Shown here piece after piece: positions 17,038-34,912 of a stretch of 64,000 bases of DNA. Under the pieces are notes generated by a model, which was given only the letters and a program-made list of their open reading frames with translations, was not told where the DNA came from and searched no databases. Position numbers and translations under genes: made by a program. Positions within the stretch are counted from its first letter, which is position 1; each line of letters opens with the position of its first letter. Origin of the DNA: Prochlorococcus sp. AG-347-K20 (GTDB lineage: Bacteria > Cyanobacteriota > Cyanobacteriia > PCC-6307 > Cyanobiaceae); assembly GCA_003281315.1 (NCBI GenBank), contig QCCH01000008.1:1-64000 (forward strand), given 5' to 3'.

Positions 17038-17163
17038 TTAATTTATAGGAGCAGGAGACATCATATCTCCTGGCAACCAAATTCTTGCACTAACTGCAAA
17101 AAAGGCAATGCCAAAAAGTGAAACGATAGCGAAAGGTAAAATTTTCGTCTTAATAAAACCCAA
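17038..17163 (-). CDS. 41-residue single-pass membrane protein, unknown
   Basis: I do not recognise the family. The frame starts at TTG (17161-17163) as MGFIKTKILPF, crosses the membrane once (about residues 9-26, PFAIVSLFGIAFFAVSA) and ends in a short polar tail with RIWLPGDMMSPAPIN. Positive residues before the segment and an acid after it fit an N-in topology. Size and shape are like the small subunits of photosystems or NDH-1, but it matches none I can name. It lies between rlmN and the HEAT gene on the same strand. ATG and GTG starts are lacking, so the start is uncertain. Confidence 0.55.
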   Translation of the reverse strand: MGFIKTKILPFAIVSLFGIAFFAVSARIWLPGDMMSPAPIN

Positions 17164-17232
17164 AGACTTAAGATTAATTAAAACAATAATAACCTGTTTA
17201 AGAGACTTTTAAGAAATTTTTATTAGATAAAA

Positions 17233-18291
<1,059 letters not shown>

Positions 18292-18308
18292 TTATTTCAA
18301 AACTATTT

Positions 18309-18464
<156 letters not shown>

Positions 18465-18514
18465 TTACAAATTTAAAAATCATTCTAGTCGCTAAAAATA
18501 ATAATAAGTCATAT

Positions 18515-24578
<6,064 letters not shown>

Positions 24579-24590
24579 TTAATTAAGTAT

Positions 24591-27500
24591 TTAATCTTCC
24601 TCATATTCTGAGGTTCCGAGTGATTCGTAAGTCGGCCTTGATGGAGTATTCCTTCTAGGATTTATATCTTGCATTAAATCAACCTCTTTTCCTTCATCAG
24701 TATAAACGCCTATATCCAAGCCCAGAGACTGTAATTCTCTCATAAGAACTTTAAATGACTCTGGAGTACCAGGCCTTGGGATAGGTTTACCTTTCACAAT
24801 TGCATTAAGTGCTTCATTTCTTCCTTGCATGTCATCAGATTTAACTGTTAACAATTCCTGAAGGGTATAAGCTGCTCCATAAGCTTCAAGAGCCCAAACC
24901 TCCATTTCTCCAAGCCTTTGTCCACCTTGCTGAGCTTTACCACCCAATGGTTGCTGTGTAACCAAAGAGTAAGGTCCAGTAGATCTAGCATGAATTTTAT
25001 CATCCACCAAATGGACTAATTTGAGGAAATGAGAGTATCCGACAGCAACTGGCTGATCGAAGGGTTCACCTGTTCTACCATCTTTAAGTAATAACTTTCC
25101 AGGATCTTTAGGATTGTAAACCCATGCCTTACCTGGCTGTTTTGCCGCTTCCTCTAAAAATGCTTGAACAGTTTGATGTGATTTTTCGGCTCCATACATT
25201 TCATCGAATGGAACAACTTTAACCCGGCAATTTAAGTTGGAGGCTGCCCAGCCCATCAATAATTCAAAAACTTGACCTACATTCATCCTACTTGGTACTC
25301 CTAAAGGATTAAGAACTATGTCTACAGGCGTTCCATCAGGTAAATAAGGCATATCTTCTCTTGGTAAGATTCTGCTAATTATTCCTTTATTTCCATGCCT
25401 CCCAGCCATTTTGTCACCTACTTGAATTTTCCTTCTCTGAGCTACATAAACTCTAACCACCATGTTAGCTCCTGGAGGTAATTCATCACCTTGTTCTCTA
25501 GTATAAATGCGAACATCTAAAACCCTCCCCTTTTCAGTTTTAGGTACCCTGAGGGAATTGTCTCTCACATCTCGAGCCTTTTCACCGAAAATAGCTCTTA
25601 ACAGTTTTTCTTCAGGTGGTTGGTCTGATTCCCCTTTAGGAGTTACTTTTCCTACAAGAATATCTCCACTCTCGACAAAAGCACCAATCCTAATGATTCC
25701 CATCTCATCAAGATTATTCAAGCTTTCTTCCGAGATATTGGGAATCTCTCTCGTTATTTCTTCAGGTCCTAGCTTCGTTTGTCTTGCTTCAATTTCATAT
25801 TTTTCAATATGTACTGAAGTATATAAATCATCAGTTACCATCTTCTCGCTCACAAGTATTGCATCTTCGTAGTTGTATCCCTCCCATGGCATATAAGCAA
25901 TTAAAACATTTTGACCAAGGGCTATTTCCCCTCCTTCACATGCGGATCCATCTGCTAAAACCTGCCCAGATATGACTTTATCTCCAATTTTCACTATAGG
26001 TCTTTGGTTGAGGCAAGTATCTTGATTTGATCTTTGATATTTCTGAAGATAGTGAAAATGTTCAATACCATGCTCATCTTTAACGATAATCTCGTTAGCG
26101 TCTACGTAAGATACAATTCCATTAACTTTTGTTATGGGAACCATCCCTGAATCTCTAGCAACTTGAGATTCTAAACCTGTACCAACCAAAGGTCGTTCTG
26201 GCCTGAGCAATGGAACGGCTTGGCGTTGCATATTTGATCCCATGAGAGCTCTATTTGCATCATCATGTTCCAAGAATGGAATTAGTGAAGTGGCAACTGA
26301 AATTACCTGAACCGGAGATAGCTGAACGTAATCAACTTGATGAGGAGGGACTTTTTCAAAATCTTGTCTGTATCTTACTGGTATTAATTTTGCAATTATA
26401 TTACCGTCCTTGTCAGTAGCGACGTCTCCAGGAGCCACCCTACACTCATCTTCTAAATCAGCAGAAAGATAAACAGGATTACCTACTTTATTAACTTTAC
26501 CGTTATTAACTTTCCAAAAAGGTGTTTCAATAAAACCATATTCATTAACTCTCGCGTGGGTAGCTAAAGAATTAATAAGTCCCGCATTAGGACCTTCAGG
26601 AGTCTCAATAGGGCATAATCTTCCATAATGTGAAGGGTGTATATCTCTCACTGCAAATCCTGCTCTTTCTCGAGTTAAACCTCCTGGTCCCAATGCTGAG
26701 ATTCTTCTCTTATGTGTTAATTCAGCCAGAGGATTGGTTTGATCCATGAACTGGCTTAATTGACTGGAGCCAAAAAATTCCTTTATTGCAGCAACCAAAG
26801 GTTTGGGATTAACTAGTTGAGCTGGAGTTAGAGAATCTGTTTCTCCTACAGTCATTCTTTCTTTAATAATTCTCTCTAAACGATTAAGTCCAACCCTTAC
26901 TTGATTTTGAAGAAGTTCTCCCACAGATCTAACCCTTCGATTACCAAGGTGGTCAATATCATCCAAACTAGCGCCGCCAATATCCAATTCTAAATTAATT
27001 AAATAATCAATTGTAGAAAGAACATCTTCATGGGTTAGTGTTCTCACATCGTCTGGGACGGTAAGTCTCAATTTTTTATTTATTTTATATCTACCAACTC
27101 GGCCTAAATCATATCTTTTGGGATCAAAAAATCTACTGTGTAATAACTGTTGTCCGCCAGAAACGGAGGGTGGTTCACCAGGACGTAGCTTTTTGTAGAG
27201 CTCAAGTAATGCCTGATCTTCTGAATTTATACCCTCGTCATTAGCTGACTCAATTGAGTTTTGATAAAACTCGGGATGCCTAAGTTTATCTACCACATCA
27301 TTATCTGAAAGACCCATCGCTCTCATAAGAACATGAGCATTGATTTTTCTTGTTTTATCAACTCTCACATAAAGTAAATTATTTTTGTCAGTCTCAAATT
27401 TTAACCATGCTCCTCTATTTGGGATAACGCTAGCGTTGTAGGTTCTTCGACCATTTTTATCTAGTTCATCTTTGAAATATACTCCAGGACTTCGGACAAT

Positions 27501-27884
27501 TTGATTAACAATAACTCTTTCCGCACCATTAATGATGAAAGTTCCTCTTTCAGTCATTAATGGTAATTCGCCAATAAATACTTCTTGTTCTTTAATTTCC
27601 CCTGTCTCTTTATTAATTAACCTGCAAGTTACATACATCTGAGATGCAAATGTAGCATCTCTTCTTTTGGCTTCCTCAACATCATGTCTAGGTCTTTTTA
27701 ACCTGTATTCTTCACCGATAAAATGTAGTTCTAATTTACCTGTGTAATCAGAAATGGGGGAGAAATTTTGTAGTTCTTCTATTAAACCCTTTTCCAAAAA
27801 CCATTTAAAGCTTGCTCTTTGTACTTCAACTAAATCTGGTAGATAAGTAGCTGTTTTTGCTACCTGTAAAGCGCTACTGCTCAT
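24591..27884 (-). CDS. rpoB: RNA polymerase beta subunit
   Basis: RpoB forms one pincer of the polymerase and the rifampicin pocket. [20 protein letters not shown] near residue 379 matches the Rif cluster. [24 protein letters not shown] and [13 protein letters not shown] are strong family blocks. Length 1097 is the short cyanobacterial form, without the large insertions of E. coli. The ATG at 27882-27884 is 236 bases from tatD, with an inverted repeat in the gap. The operon order rpsT-tatD-rpoB-rpoC1-rpoC2 is the one I expect in marine picocyanobacteria. Confidence 0.98.
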   Translation of the reverse strand: MSSSALQVAKTATYLPDLVEVQRASFKWFLEKGLIEELQNFSPISDYTGKLELHFIGEEYRLKRPRHDVEEAKRRDATFASQMYVTCRLINKETGEIKEQEVFIGELPLMTERGTFIINGAERVIVNQIVRSPGVYFKDELDKNGRRTYNASVIPNRGAWLKFETDKNNLLYVRVDKTRKINAHVLMRAMGLSDNDVVDKLRHPEFYQNSIESANDEGINSEDQALLELYKKLRPGEPPSVSGGQQLLHSRFFDPKRYDLGRVGRYKINKKLRLTVPDDVRTLTHEDVLSTIDYLINLELDIGGASLDDIDHLGNRRVRSVGELLQNQVRVGLNRLERIIKERMTVGETDSLTPAQLVNPKPLVAAIKEFFGSSQLSQFMDQTNPLAELTHKRRISALGPGGLTRERAGFAVRDIHPSHYGRLCPIETPEGPNAGLINSLATHARVNEYGFIETPFWKVNNGKVNKVGNPVYLSADLEDECRVAPGDVATDKDGNIIAKLIPVRYRQDFEKVPPHQVDYVQLSPVQVISVATSLIPFLEHDDANRALMGSNMQRQAVPLLRPERPLVGTGLESQVARDSGMVPITKVNGIVSYVDANEIIVKDEHGIEHFHYLQKYQRSNQDTCLNQRPIVKIGDKVISGQVLADGSACEGGEIALGQNVLIAYMPWEGYNYEDAILVSEKMVTDDLYTSVHIEKYEIEARQTKLGPEEITREIPNISEESLNNLDEMGIIRIGAFVESGDILVGKVTPKGESDQPPEEKLLRAIFGEKARDVRDNSLRVPKTEKGRVLDVRIYTREQGDELPPGANMVVRVYVAQRRKIQVGDKMAGRHGNKGIISRILPREDMPYLPDGTPVDIVLNPLGVPSRMNVGQVFELLMGWAASNLNCRVKVVPFDEMYGAEKSHQTVQAFLEEAAKQPGKAWVYNPKDPGKLLLKDGRTGEPFDQPVAVGYSHFLKLVHLVDDKIHARSTGPYSLVTQQPLGGKAQQGGQRLGEMEVWALEAYGAAYTLQELLTVKSDDMQGRNEALNAIVKGKPIPRPGTPESFKVLMRELQSLGLDIGVYTDEGKEVDLMQDINPRRNTPSRPTYESLGTSEYEED

Positions 27885-27959
27885 CCAAGAAACCTGCGAT
27901 TTTGTGAGATTTACTATTTACTTTTAATTTACTCATTAATTAGTTTTTTAACTTTTAAA

Positions 27960-27994
27960 TTGAAATGAGATCAAGCATTAAATCTCGATTTCAA
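27960..27994 (-). promoter_or_regulatory. stem-loop in the rpoB leader
   Basis: Arms 27960-27971 and 27982-27994 pair over 11 positions (TTGAAAT plus AGAT against ATCT plus ATTTCAA), with a small internal bulge and a 10-base loop. The element lies 75 bases upstream of rpoB and about 130 after the tatD stop. The flanks are A/T-rich on both strands, but there is no clean T-run directly after the stem, so a factor-independent terminator is only possible. It may be an attenuator or processing site that sets rpoBC1C2 apart from rpsT-tatD. Confidence 0.42.
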
Positions 27995-28120
27995 CAAAAA
28001 AACAATCTTAAAAAGAAGAATTAAATTTTGTTTAATACTAATAAATCATTAACTGTTTAAGTTAAAGTCAAAAAAATTAAGAAAAATTTCCAGTAATTTC
28101 TAATTTTAGCAGCTTCCGCG

Positions 28121-28915
28121 TCAATTTAACAAGTCAAATTTAAACAAATCTTCAGCATTCTTAGAAGACTCTTTAGCAATTGTGGTTAATTCCGTGGATC
28201 TTAAATCTGCCATAAAATTTGCAACATTTTCAACAAATGCAGGTTCATTTCTTTTACCCCTATGAGGGACAGGAGCTAAAAATGGTGAGTCAGTTTCAAT
28301 TAAGTATTTATCATTTGGAACTATTTTGGCGCACTCATGAATTTCATATGCTTTCGGGAAAGTTACTATTCCACTAAAACTGATGTAAAATCCAAGATCT
28401 AAGAATTGCTTCATTTCATCAGGGGTTCCCGTCCAACAATGAAGCACTCCATCAGGACATTTTCCTTTTTTAGAAAGATCACTACATATCTCAATCATTT
28501 CATTTGCAGCATCTCTGCAATGGATAATTACAGGCAATTTAAGTTCGTAAGCTAACTCCATTTGAGGAATAAGTGCATCTATTTGCTGAGTTTTATCTTC
28601 ATTTTTAAAAAAATCTAAGCCTAATTCCCCAATAGCAACAACTCTTCTATCTTCTTGAGCTGCCTTCCTTATAAGAGATTTTGAACTTTGTTCCCATTTT
28701 TTTGCTTCTAGCGGATGCAAACCAACTGAATAAAAAATTTCATTAAATTCGGTAGATATTTTTTTCAACTTTGGAATTTCTGTTAATTCGCAACAAGCAT
28801 GAACTAATTTTTTTACACCCCTTGAACGCAATCTTAAAACAACATCTTCAAGATCTTTCTCAAAATTTTCAAATATTAAATGACAGTGAGAATCTATGAG
28901 TTCAATATCGCTCAT
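28121..28915 (-). CDS. tatD: TatD-family metal-dependent hydrolase
   Basis: TatD proteins are TIM-barrel hydrolases; characterised members act as 3'-5' DNA/RNA exonucleases or D-aminoacyl-tRNA deacylases. Metal ligands are visible as DSHCHL (residues 9-14), GELGLDFF near 97, IIHCRDA near 133 and the final ETDSPFLAPVPHRGKRNEP near 210. Length 264 is standard. It starts 16 bases after the rpsT stop and leads into the rpo operon. The exact substrate here is unknown. Confidence 0.9.
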   Translation of the reverse strand: MSDIELIDSHCHLIFENFEKDLEDVVLRLRSRGVKKLVHACCELTEIPKLKKISTEFNEIFYSVGLHPLEAKKWEQSSKSLIRKAAQEDRRVVAIGELGLDFFKNEDKTQQIDALIPQMELAYELKLPVIIHCRDAANEMIEICSDLSKKGKCPDGVLHCWTGTPDEMKQFLDLGFYISFSGIVTFPKAYEIHECAKIVPNDKYLIETDSPFLAPVPHRGKRNEPAFVENVANFMADLRSTELTTIAKESSKNAEDLFKFDLLN

Positions 28916-28931
28916 AATTATGATCTACCTT

Positions 28932-29225
28932 TTAATTTTTCGTAAGAGTAGTTTTTACAAAATTGTTAATTTTCGATTTTCTATTAGCCCCATTGTTTTT
29001 GTGAAGAACATTTTTTTTAACTGCTTTATCTATTAAACTAAAAGCTTTGTTAAGGCTTGTTTTGACTAAATTTTTATTTTCCTCATTTGGGTCTTTTTTA
29101 TATTTTTCACAATTTTCCAAAGTTTTTTTCGTCAAAGTTCTTACTGTAGATTTGTATGATTTATTGATTAAACGATTTCTTTCGGCAATTTGGATTCTCT
29201 TTTTTGCAGATTTGTTATTGGCCAC
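28932..29225 (-). CDS. rpsT: 30S ribosomal protein S20
   Basis: S20 is a primary 16S rRNA-binding protein made of a three-helix bundle. The product is 97 residues and very basic, with the family start MANNKSAKKRIQIAERNRL and the ending FSLIDKAVKKNVLHKNNGANRKSK. The ATG is at 29223-29225. It is the first gene in the minus-strand series before tatD and the polymerase genes. Its promoter lies in the 121-base gap shared with the divergent hisD. Confidence 0.96.
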   Translation of the reverse strand: MANNKSAKKRIQIAERNRLINKSYKSTVRTLTKKTLENCEKYKKDPNEENKNLVKTSLNKAFSLIDKAVKKNVLHKNNGANRKSKINNFVKTTLTKN

Positions 29226-29346
29226 AGAAAATTTATTAATAGAAGATTTTAATCATAACAAATAGATCGACTACTAATCAATCATATATAATTTAAAGAG
29301 TTATTAAATTGGTCCAGAGCCTTATAAATTTGAAAAAATTAAGAAC

Positions 29347-30633
29347 ATGAAGATCATTAATAATAAAGAAGAGGCTATCCAAGAATTAAAAAGGATTTCT
29401 ACTCGAACTAACTCAGAAAACAATAACAAAATAAATGAGATAGTCGAAGAAATTCTGCTAGGGGTTAAAAATTATGGAGATATAGCAGTGGAAAAATATA
29501 CAAAAAAATTTGATGGTTTCGACCCTGACCCTATGCAAGTGAGTGCGGATCAAATAAAGAATGCATGGGATGAAATTGATAACAATTTGAAGCGCTCACT
29601 TGAGGCGGCTCATAAAAGAATTCAAAAATTCCATGAAAAAGAAATTCCTCAATCTTTCACTATCAAAGGTGAACATGGTGATATAGTCCAAAGAATATGG
29701 AGACCAGTTAAAAATGCAGGTATTTATATTCCTGGAGGTAGAGCAGCTTATCCAAGTACAGTATTAATGAATGCAATACCTGCAAAAGTAGCAGGAGTTG
29801 AAGAAATTATAATGGTATCTCCTGGGAATAAAGGAGGGGAAATAAACAAAACTGTTTTAGCTGCAGCTCACTTATCAGGTATCAACAAAGTATTTAGAAT
29901 TGGAGGGGCTCAAGCAATTGGTGCTTTAGCATTTGGCACAAATCAAATCAATAAAGTCGATGTTATTTCAGGTCCAGGGAATATCTATGTTACAACCGCA
30001 AAAAAACTAATTTATGGCTCTACAGGGATTGATTCTTTAGCTGGTCCAAGTGAAATATTAATCATTGCAGATGAAACAGCTCAAAGCACTCATATAGCAT
30101 CTGATCTACTAGCACAAGCAGAACATGATCCTTTAGCTTCATCAATACTTCTAACTACATCAAAGAACCAGGCAAAAGAAGTTTTAGAAGAACTCTATAA
30201 AAAAATAGATAATCATCCAAGAAAAGAAATCTGCATGCAATCAATAAAAAATTGGGGTTTAATTGTGATTTGCGAGAATTATGAATCGTGTGTTGAACTA
30301 AGCAATAACTTTGCCCCTGAACATCTAGAAATTCTTAGTACAGATCCAAAAAAAATTCTTGCAAGTATAGAGAATGCAGGAGCGATATTTTTAGGAAAAT
30401 GGACCCCAGAAGCTGTTGGAGATTATCTTGCTGGACCAAATCATACATTACCAACTTCAGGAAATTCTAGATTTAGTGGTTCTTTGGGAGTTGAAACTTT
30501 TATGAAAAATACTTCAATAATAGAATTTAATGAAGAAAGTTTAAAAATTAATAGCCTTGATATTATTAATCTTGCTAACAGTGAGGGCTTACATAGCCAC
30601 GCTAACTCAGTAAAGATAAGATTCGAAGATTAG
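29347..30633 (+). CDS. hisD: histidinol dehydrogenase
   Basis: HisD carries out the last two oxidations of histidine biosynthesis, from L-histidinol to L-histidine, with Zn and [23 protein letters not shown] near residue 130 and [11 protein letters not shown] near 234 (substrate and Zn region) are family blocks. [10 protein letters not shown] near 258 carries Zn ligands, and FAPEHLEI near 320 and GNHTLPT-like [10 protein letters not shown] near 363 complete the site. Length 428 is normal. It stands alone, as his genes do in cyanobacteria. Its stop overlaps the stop of the convergent rpiA by 4 bases. Confidence 0.96.
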   Translation: MKIINNKEEAIQELKRISTRTNSENNNKINEIVEEILLGVKNYGDIAVEKYTKKFDGFDPDPMQVSADQIKNAWDEIDNNLKRSLEAAHKRIQKFHEKEIPQSFTIKGEHGDIVQRIWRPVKNAGIYIPGGRAAYPSTVLMNAIPAKVAGVEEIIMVSPGNKGGEINKTVLAAAHLSGINKVFRIGGAQAIGALAFGTNQINKVDVISGPGNIYVTTAKKLIYGSTGIDSLAGPSEILIIADETAQSTHIASDLLAQAEHDPLASSILLTTSKNQAKEVLEELYKKIDNHPRKEICMQSIKNWGLIVICENYESCVELSNNFAPEHLEILSTDPKKILASIENAGAIFLGKWTPEAVGDYLAGPNHTLPTSGNSRFSGSLGVETFMKNTSIIEFNEESLKINSLDIINLANSEGLHSHANSVKIRFED

Positions 30634-31343
30634 CTAACTCTTGAGGGTGAGTAAACTAGTGGCGTGTCGTTTTCGATTTTACCAACTAATACTTTGTCTG
30701 TAAGATCAACGAATAATCCATTTTCTAATACTCCTGGAATATTATTAATCGTCATTTCAATATCTTTTGGATTCTTAATACCATCATTAAATAATACATC
30801 TAGGATAAGGTTGCCTTGGTCAGTAACAACTGGGCCAGCTTTTCTAGTAGCCATTCTTAAAGAAGAACTGCCATTCATTTCTGAAATCACTTCCTGAACT
30901 TGCTTCCAAGAATTTGGAAGAATTTCTACCGGTAAAGGGAAAGATTGATTTAGATTTTGCACAAGTTTAGTCTCATCAACAACAATCAACAATTGATCAG
31001 CTTTAGATGCCACTAACTTTTCTCTAACATGACATGCTCCTCCTCCTTTTATTAATTGGAATCCAGGATCAACTTCATCTGCTCCATCAATCGCTAAATC
31101 TATTTGAGATACAGAAGCTAAATCGATAAGAGGGATATCCAGTTCTAACGCTAAAACTTCTGATTGAAAAGAAGTTGCCACACCTCTTATATTTTGAAGT
31201 TTTCCAGAACGAATTTCATCCGCAAGGCTTTTTATCATTAACGCAGCTGTAGATCCAGATCCTAATCCGAGTATCATGTCACTCTTTACTTCCCTTATTG
31301 CTGCATCAGCAACTGCTTGTTTCATTTGAGTTTGTGAATCCAA
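30630..31343 (-). CDS. rpiA: ribose-5-phosphate isomerase A
   Basis: RpiA interconverts ribose 5-phosphate and ribulose 5-phosphate, feeding both the Calvin cycle and the oxidative pentose phosphate route. GLGSGSTA at about residues 26-33 binds phosphate, [19 protein letters not shown] near 88-107 holds the catalytic Asp and Glu region, and [19 protein letters not shown] follows. Length 237 is standard for type A. Its 3' end overlaps hisD by four bases, so the convergent transcripts must be antisense at their ends. Confidence 0.96.
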   Translation of the reverse strand: MDSQTQMKQAVADAAIREVKSDMILGLGSGSTAALMIKSLADEIRSGKLQNIRGVATSFQSEVLALELDIPLIDLASVSQIDLAIDGADEVDPGFQLIKGGGACHVREKLVASKADQLLIVVDETKLVQNLNQSFPLPVEILPNSWKQVQEVISEMNGSSSLRMATRKAGPVVTDQGNLILDVLFNDGIKNPKDIEMTINNIPGVLENGLFVDLTDKVLVGKIENDTPLVYSPSRVS

Positions 31344-31390
31344 AATCTTTTTCTCTAATGGTTATAGATTATTAAATTTCAATGGGTGCT

Positions 31391-32521
<1,131 letters not shown>

Positions 32522-32679
32522 TTAATTAGTGGCTTTGTGTTTATTTGATAAATCTAATTGACGAAAAATATTATTGTTGTTTTTTTGTTTACATCCATAA
32601 AATACAAATTTTTAAATTTTTCTATAGAAAAAACTTCTTTATGTGTGAAAATAAATTTTAGATAAATTTCTAAATAAGT

Positions 32680-33147
32680 TTGGATAAAGAGAAAATAAGT
32701 AAAATAGAAGCACTATTAGAAAAAGTTGCTAGTGAATTTAATTTAGAAATATACGGTTTAAATATAAAAACTAATCAAAATCCATTTATTATTGAAATAA
32801 TCATAAAAAAAACTAATGGAGATGACATTTCCTTAGATGATTGTGCGCTATTTAATGCCCCAGCATCTGATGAAATAGAAAAATCAAATCTTTTAAATTG
32901 TTCATATGTGTTAGAAATTAGTAGTCAAGGGGTCAGTGATGAATTAACCTCAGAAAGAGACTTCAAAACTTTTAAGGGTTTTCCAGTTAATGTTGAGTTA
33001 AACCAAAAGAATTCAAAAATAAAATTCCTAAGTGGTTTACTTTATGAAAAGTCTAATGATTATTTAGCCATTAACATTAAAGGTAGGATAAAGAAAATCC
33101 CTTTCGATGAAGTATTAAAAATTAGTCTTTGTACCTTAAAAGATTAA
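32680..33147 (+). CDS. rimP: ribosome maturation factor RimP
   Basis: RimP assists 30S assembly. The 155-residue product has the N-terminal alpha/beta domain with [12 protein letters not shown] (near 47) and [20 protein letters not shown] (near 73), matching the YVLEVSSPG family motif, then a C-terminal SH3-like barrel. The start is TTG at 32680, since no ATG or GTG fits the family N-terminus. It opens the rimP-nusA-rnpM-infB operon. The C-terminal half is weakly conserved but of full length. Confidence 0.9.
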   Translation: MDKEKISKIEALLEKVASEFNLEIYGLNIKTNQNPFIIEIIIKKTNGDDISLDDCALFNAPASDEIEKSNLLNCSYVLEISSQGVSDELTSERDFKTFKGFPVNVELNQKNSKIKFLSGLLYEKSNDYLAINIKGRIKKIPFDEVLKISLCTLKD

Positions 33148-33183
33148 TTATTTTTCAACCATTATTCAATTCTCCCATCATAG

Positions 33184-34587
33184 ATGGCATTAGTTATTCT
33201 CCCAGGTTTAAACAATCTTATTGAAGACATTAGTGAGGAAAAAAAGTTACCTCCTAATATCGTTGAAGCGGCCCTGCGCGAAGCTTTGTTAAAGGGATAC
33301 GAAAAATATAGAAAAACTTTTTACATTGGAGTTAATGAAGATCCATTTGATGAAGAATACTTTAGTAATTTTGATGTTGGACTAGATCTAGATGAAGAGG
33401 GTTATAGGATCTTATCAAGTAAAATAATTGTAGAAGAAGTTGAAAGCGAAGATCATCAAATATCTTTAGTAGAAGTTAAACAAGTAGCTGATGATGCTCA
33501 AATAGGTGACACGGTTGTTTTAGACGTTACTCCAGAAAAAGAGGATTTTGGACGAATGGCTGCTTCAACAACAAAGCAAGTTTTAGCCCAAAAATTAAGA
33601 GATCAACAAAGAAAAATGATCCAAGAAGAGTTTGCAGATTTGGAAGACCCTGTTTTAACTGCAAGAGTTATAAGATTTGAAAGACAATCAGTAATAATGG
33701 GAGTTAGTTCTGGGATTGGTAGACCTGAAGTAGAGGCCGAACTTCCTAAAAGAGATCAATTACCAAATGATAATTATAGAGCTAATGCAACTTTCAAAGT
33801 ATTCTTAAAAGAAGTCAGCGAAATAGCCAGAAAAGGACCACAACTTTTTGTAAGCAGAGCAAATGCTGGATTAGTCGTTTATTTATTTGAAAATGAAGTC
33901 CCGGAAATTCAAGAAGGCACAGTGAAAATTGTTGCCGTTTCAAGAGAAGCAAATCCTCCTTCAAGAGCTGTTGGGCCAAGAACAAAAGTAGCTGTTGATA
34001 GTGTCGAACAAGAAGTAGATCCTGTAGGTGCTTGTATTGGAGCGAGAGGGGCAAGAATCCAACAAGTAGTAAATGAATTAAGAGGAGAAAAAATTGATGT
34101 TATTAAATGGTCATCTGATCCAATACAGTATATTTTGAACTCTTTAAGTCCTGCGAAAGTCGATCTTGTAAGACTTGTTGACCCAGAAGGTCAACACGCG
34201 CATGTACTAGTTCCTCCCGATCAACTGAGTCTCGCAATAGGTAGAGAAGGACAAAATGTAAGACTTGCAGCAAGATTAACTGGTTGGAAGATTGATGTTA
34301 AAAACTCACATGAATACGATCAGGAAGCAGAAGATGCTGCAGTCTCTGAATTAATCATTCAAAGGGAGGATGAAGAGAATCTCCAGCGAGAAGCTGAGCT
34401 TAGATTAGAAGCAGAACAAGCTGAGCGTGCTGCGGAAGATGCAAGATTAAGAGAGCTTTATCCTCTACCTGAAGATGATGATGAATATGAACAAGAAACA
34501 TATGAAGAAGAGACCTACTCAGATGGTGATCAATTAGAGGCTGTTCAAGATGGTGAAATGTCCGCTAAAGAGGAGAGAAAACGGTGA
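33184..34587 (+). CDS. nusA: transcription elongation/termination factor NusA
   Basis: NusA binds RNA polymerase and nascent RNA and modulates pausing, termination and antitermination. The N-terminal domain (1-125) has IVEAALREALLKGYEK. An S1 domain (about 130-200) and two KH domains follow, with VGACIGARGARIQQVVNELR near 280 and LAIGREGQNVRLAARLTGW near 352. The C-terminus (370-467) is a highly acidic coiled tail; the E. coli AR2 repeats are absent, as expected in cyanobacteria. The stop overlaps the next gene start by four bases (GTGA). Confidence 0.96.
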   Translation: MALVILPGLNNLIEDISEEKKLPPNIVEAALREALLKGYEKYRKTFYIGVNEDPFDEEYFSNFDVGLDLDEEGYRILSSKIIVEEVESEDHQISLVEVKQVADDAQIGDTVVLDVTPEKEDFGRMAASTTKQVLAQKLRDQQRKMIQEEFADLEDPVLTARVIRFERQSVIMGVSSGIGRPEVEAELPKRDQLPNDNYRANATFKVFLKEVSEIARKGPQLFVSRANAGLVVYLFENEVPEIQEGTVKIVAVSREANPPSRAVGPRTKVAVDSVEQEVDPVGACIGARGARIQQVVNELRGEKIDVIKWSSDPIQYILNSLSPAKVDLVRLVDPEGQHAHVLVPPDQLSLAIGREGQNVRLAARLTGWKIDVKNSHEYDQEAEDAAVSELIIQREDEENLQREAELRLEAEQAERAAEDARLRELYPLPEDDDEYEQETYEEETYSDGDQLEAVQDGEMSAKEERKR

Positions 34588-34868
34588 TAGGTCAAACCCC
34601 TGTTTTGCGTATATGCATTTCATGTAGAAAAACATATGACAGGAAACATCTTATAAAGATTACTAAAGATCATAAGCAAGGTATTATGTTTCAAAAAGGT
34701 ATGGGGCGATCAGCCTACATTTGCAAGTCAAAAAAATGTTACTCAGATTCCAAGATCAAAAAAAAGCTTCAAAAAGCTTTAAAAACATCTTTAGAACCTG
34801 AATTTTTTGATATTTTGATAAAGAAATTACAAGCTACAATGACTATCCCAATTAGGGAATATAATTAA
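34584..34868 (+). CDS. rnpM: RnpM/YlxR family RNA-binding protein
   Basis: YlxR (DUF448) proteins bind RNA. The Bacillus member was recently named RnpM because it binds RNase P RNA and modulates its activity. The 94-residue product begins at GTG 34584 and shows RICISCRK near 9-16, KGMGRSAYICKSKKC near 39-53 and a basic end. It lies between nusA and infB, the universal position of this gene, and overlaps nusA by four bases. Function in cyanobacteria is inferred from the family. Confidence 0.9.
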   Translation: MIGQTPVLRICISCRKTYDRKHLIKITKDHKQGIMFQKGMGRSAYICKSKKCYSDSKIKKKLQKALKTSLEPEFFDILIKKLQATMTIPIREYN

Positions 34869-34912
34869 ATTAAATCCTCTTTAAATTTCAAAAAGAGTAC
34901 AAATCAGATTAA

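Noticed and set aside
25507..25872. 121-codon plus-strand frame inside rpoB
   Set aside because: Antisense to rpoB, which has strong codon constraint; typical shadow of a conserved gene.
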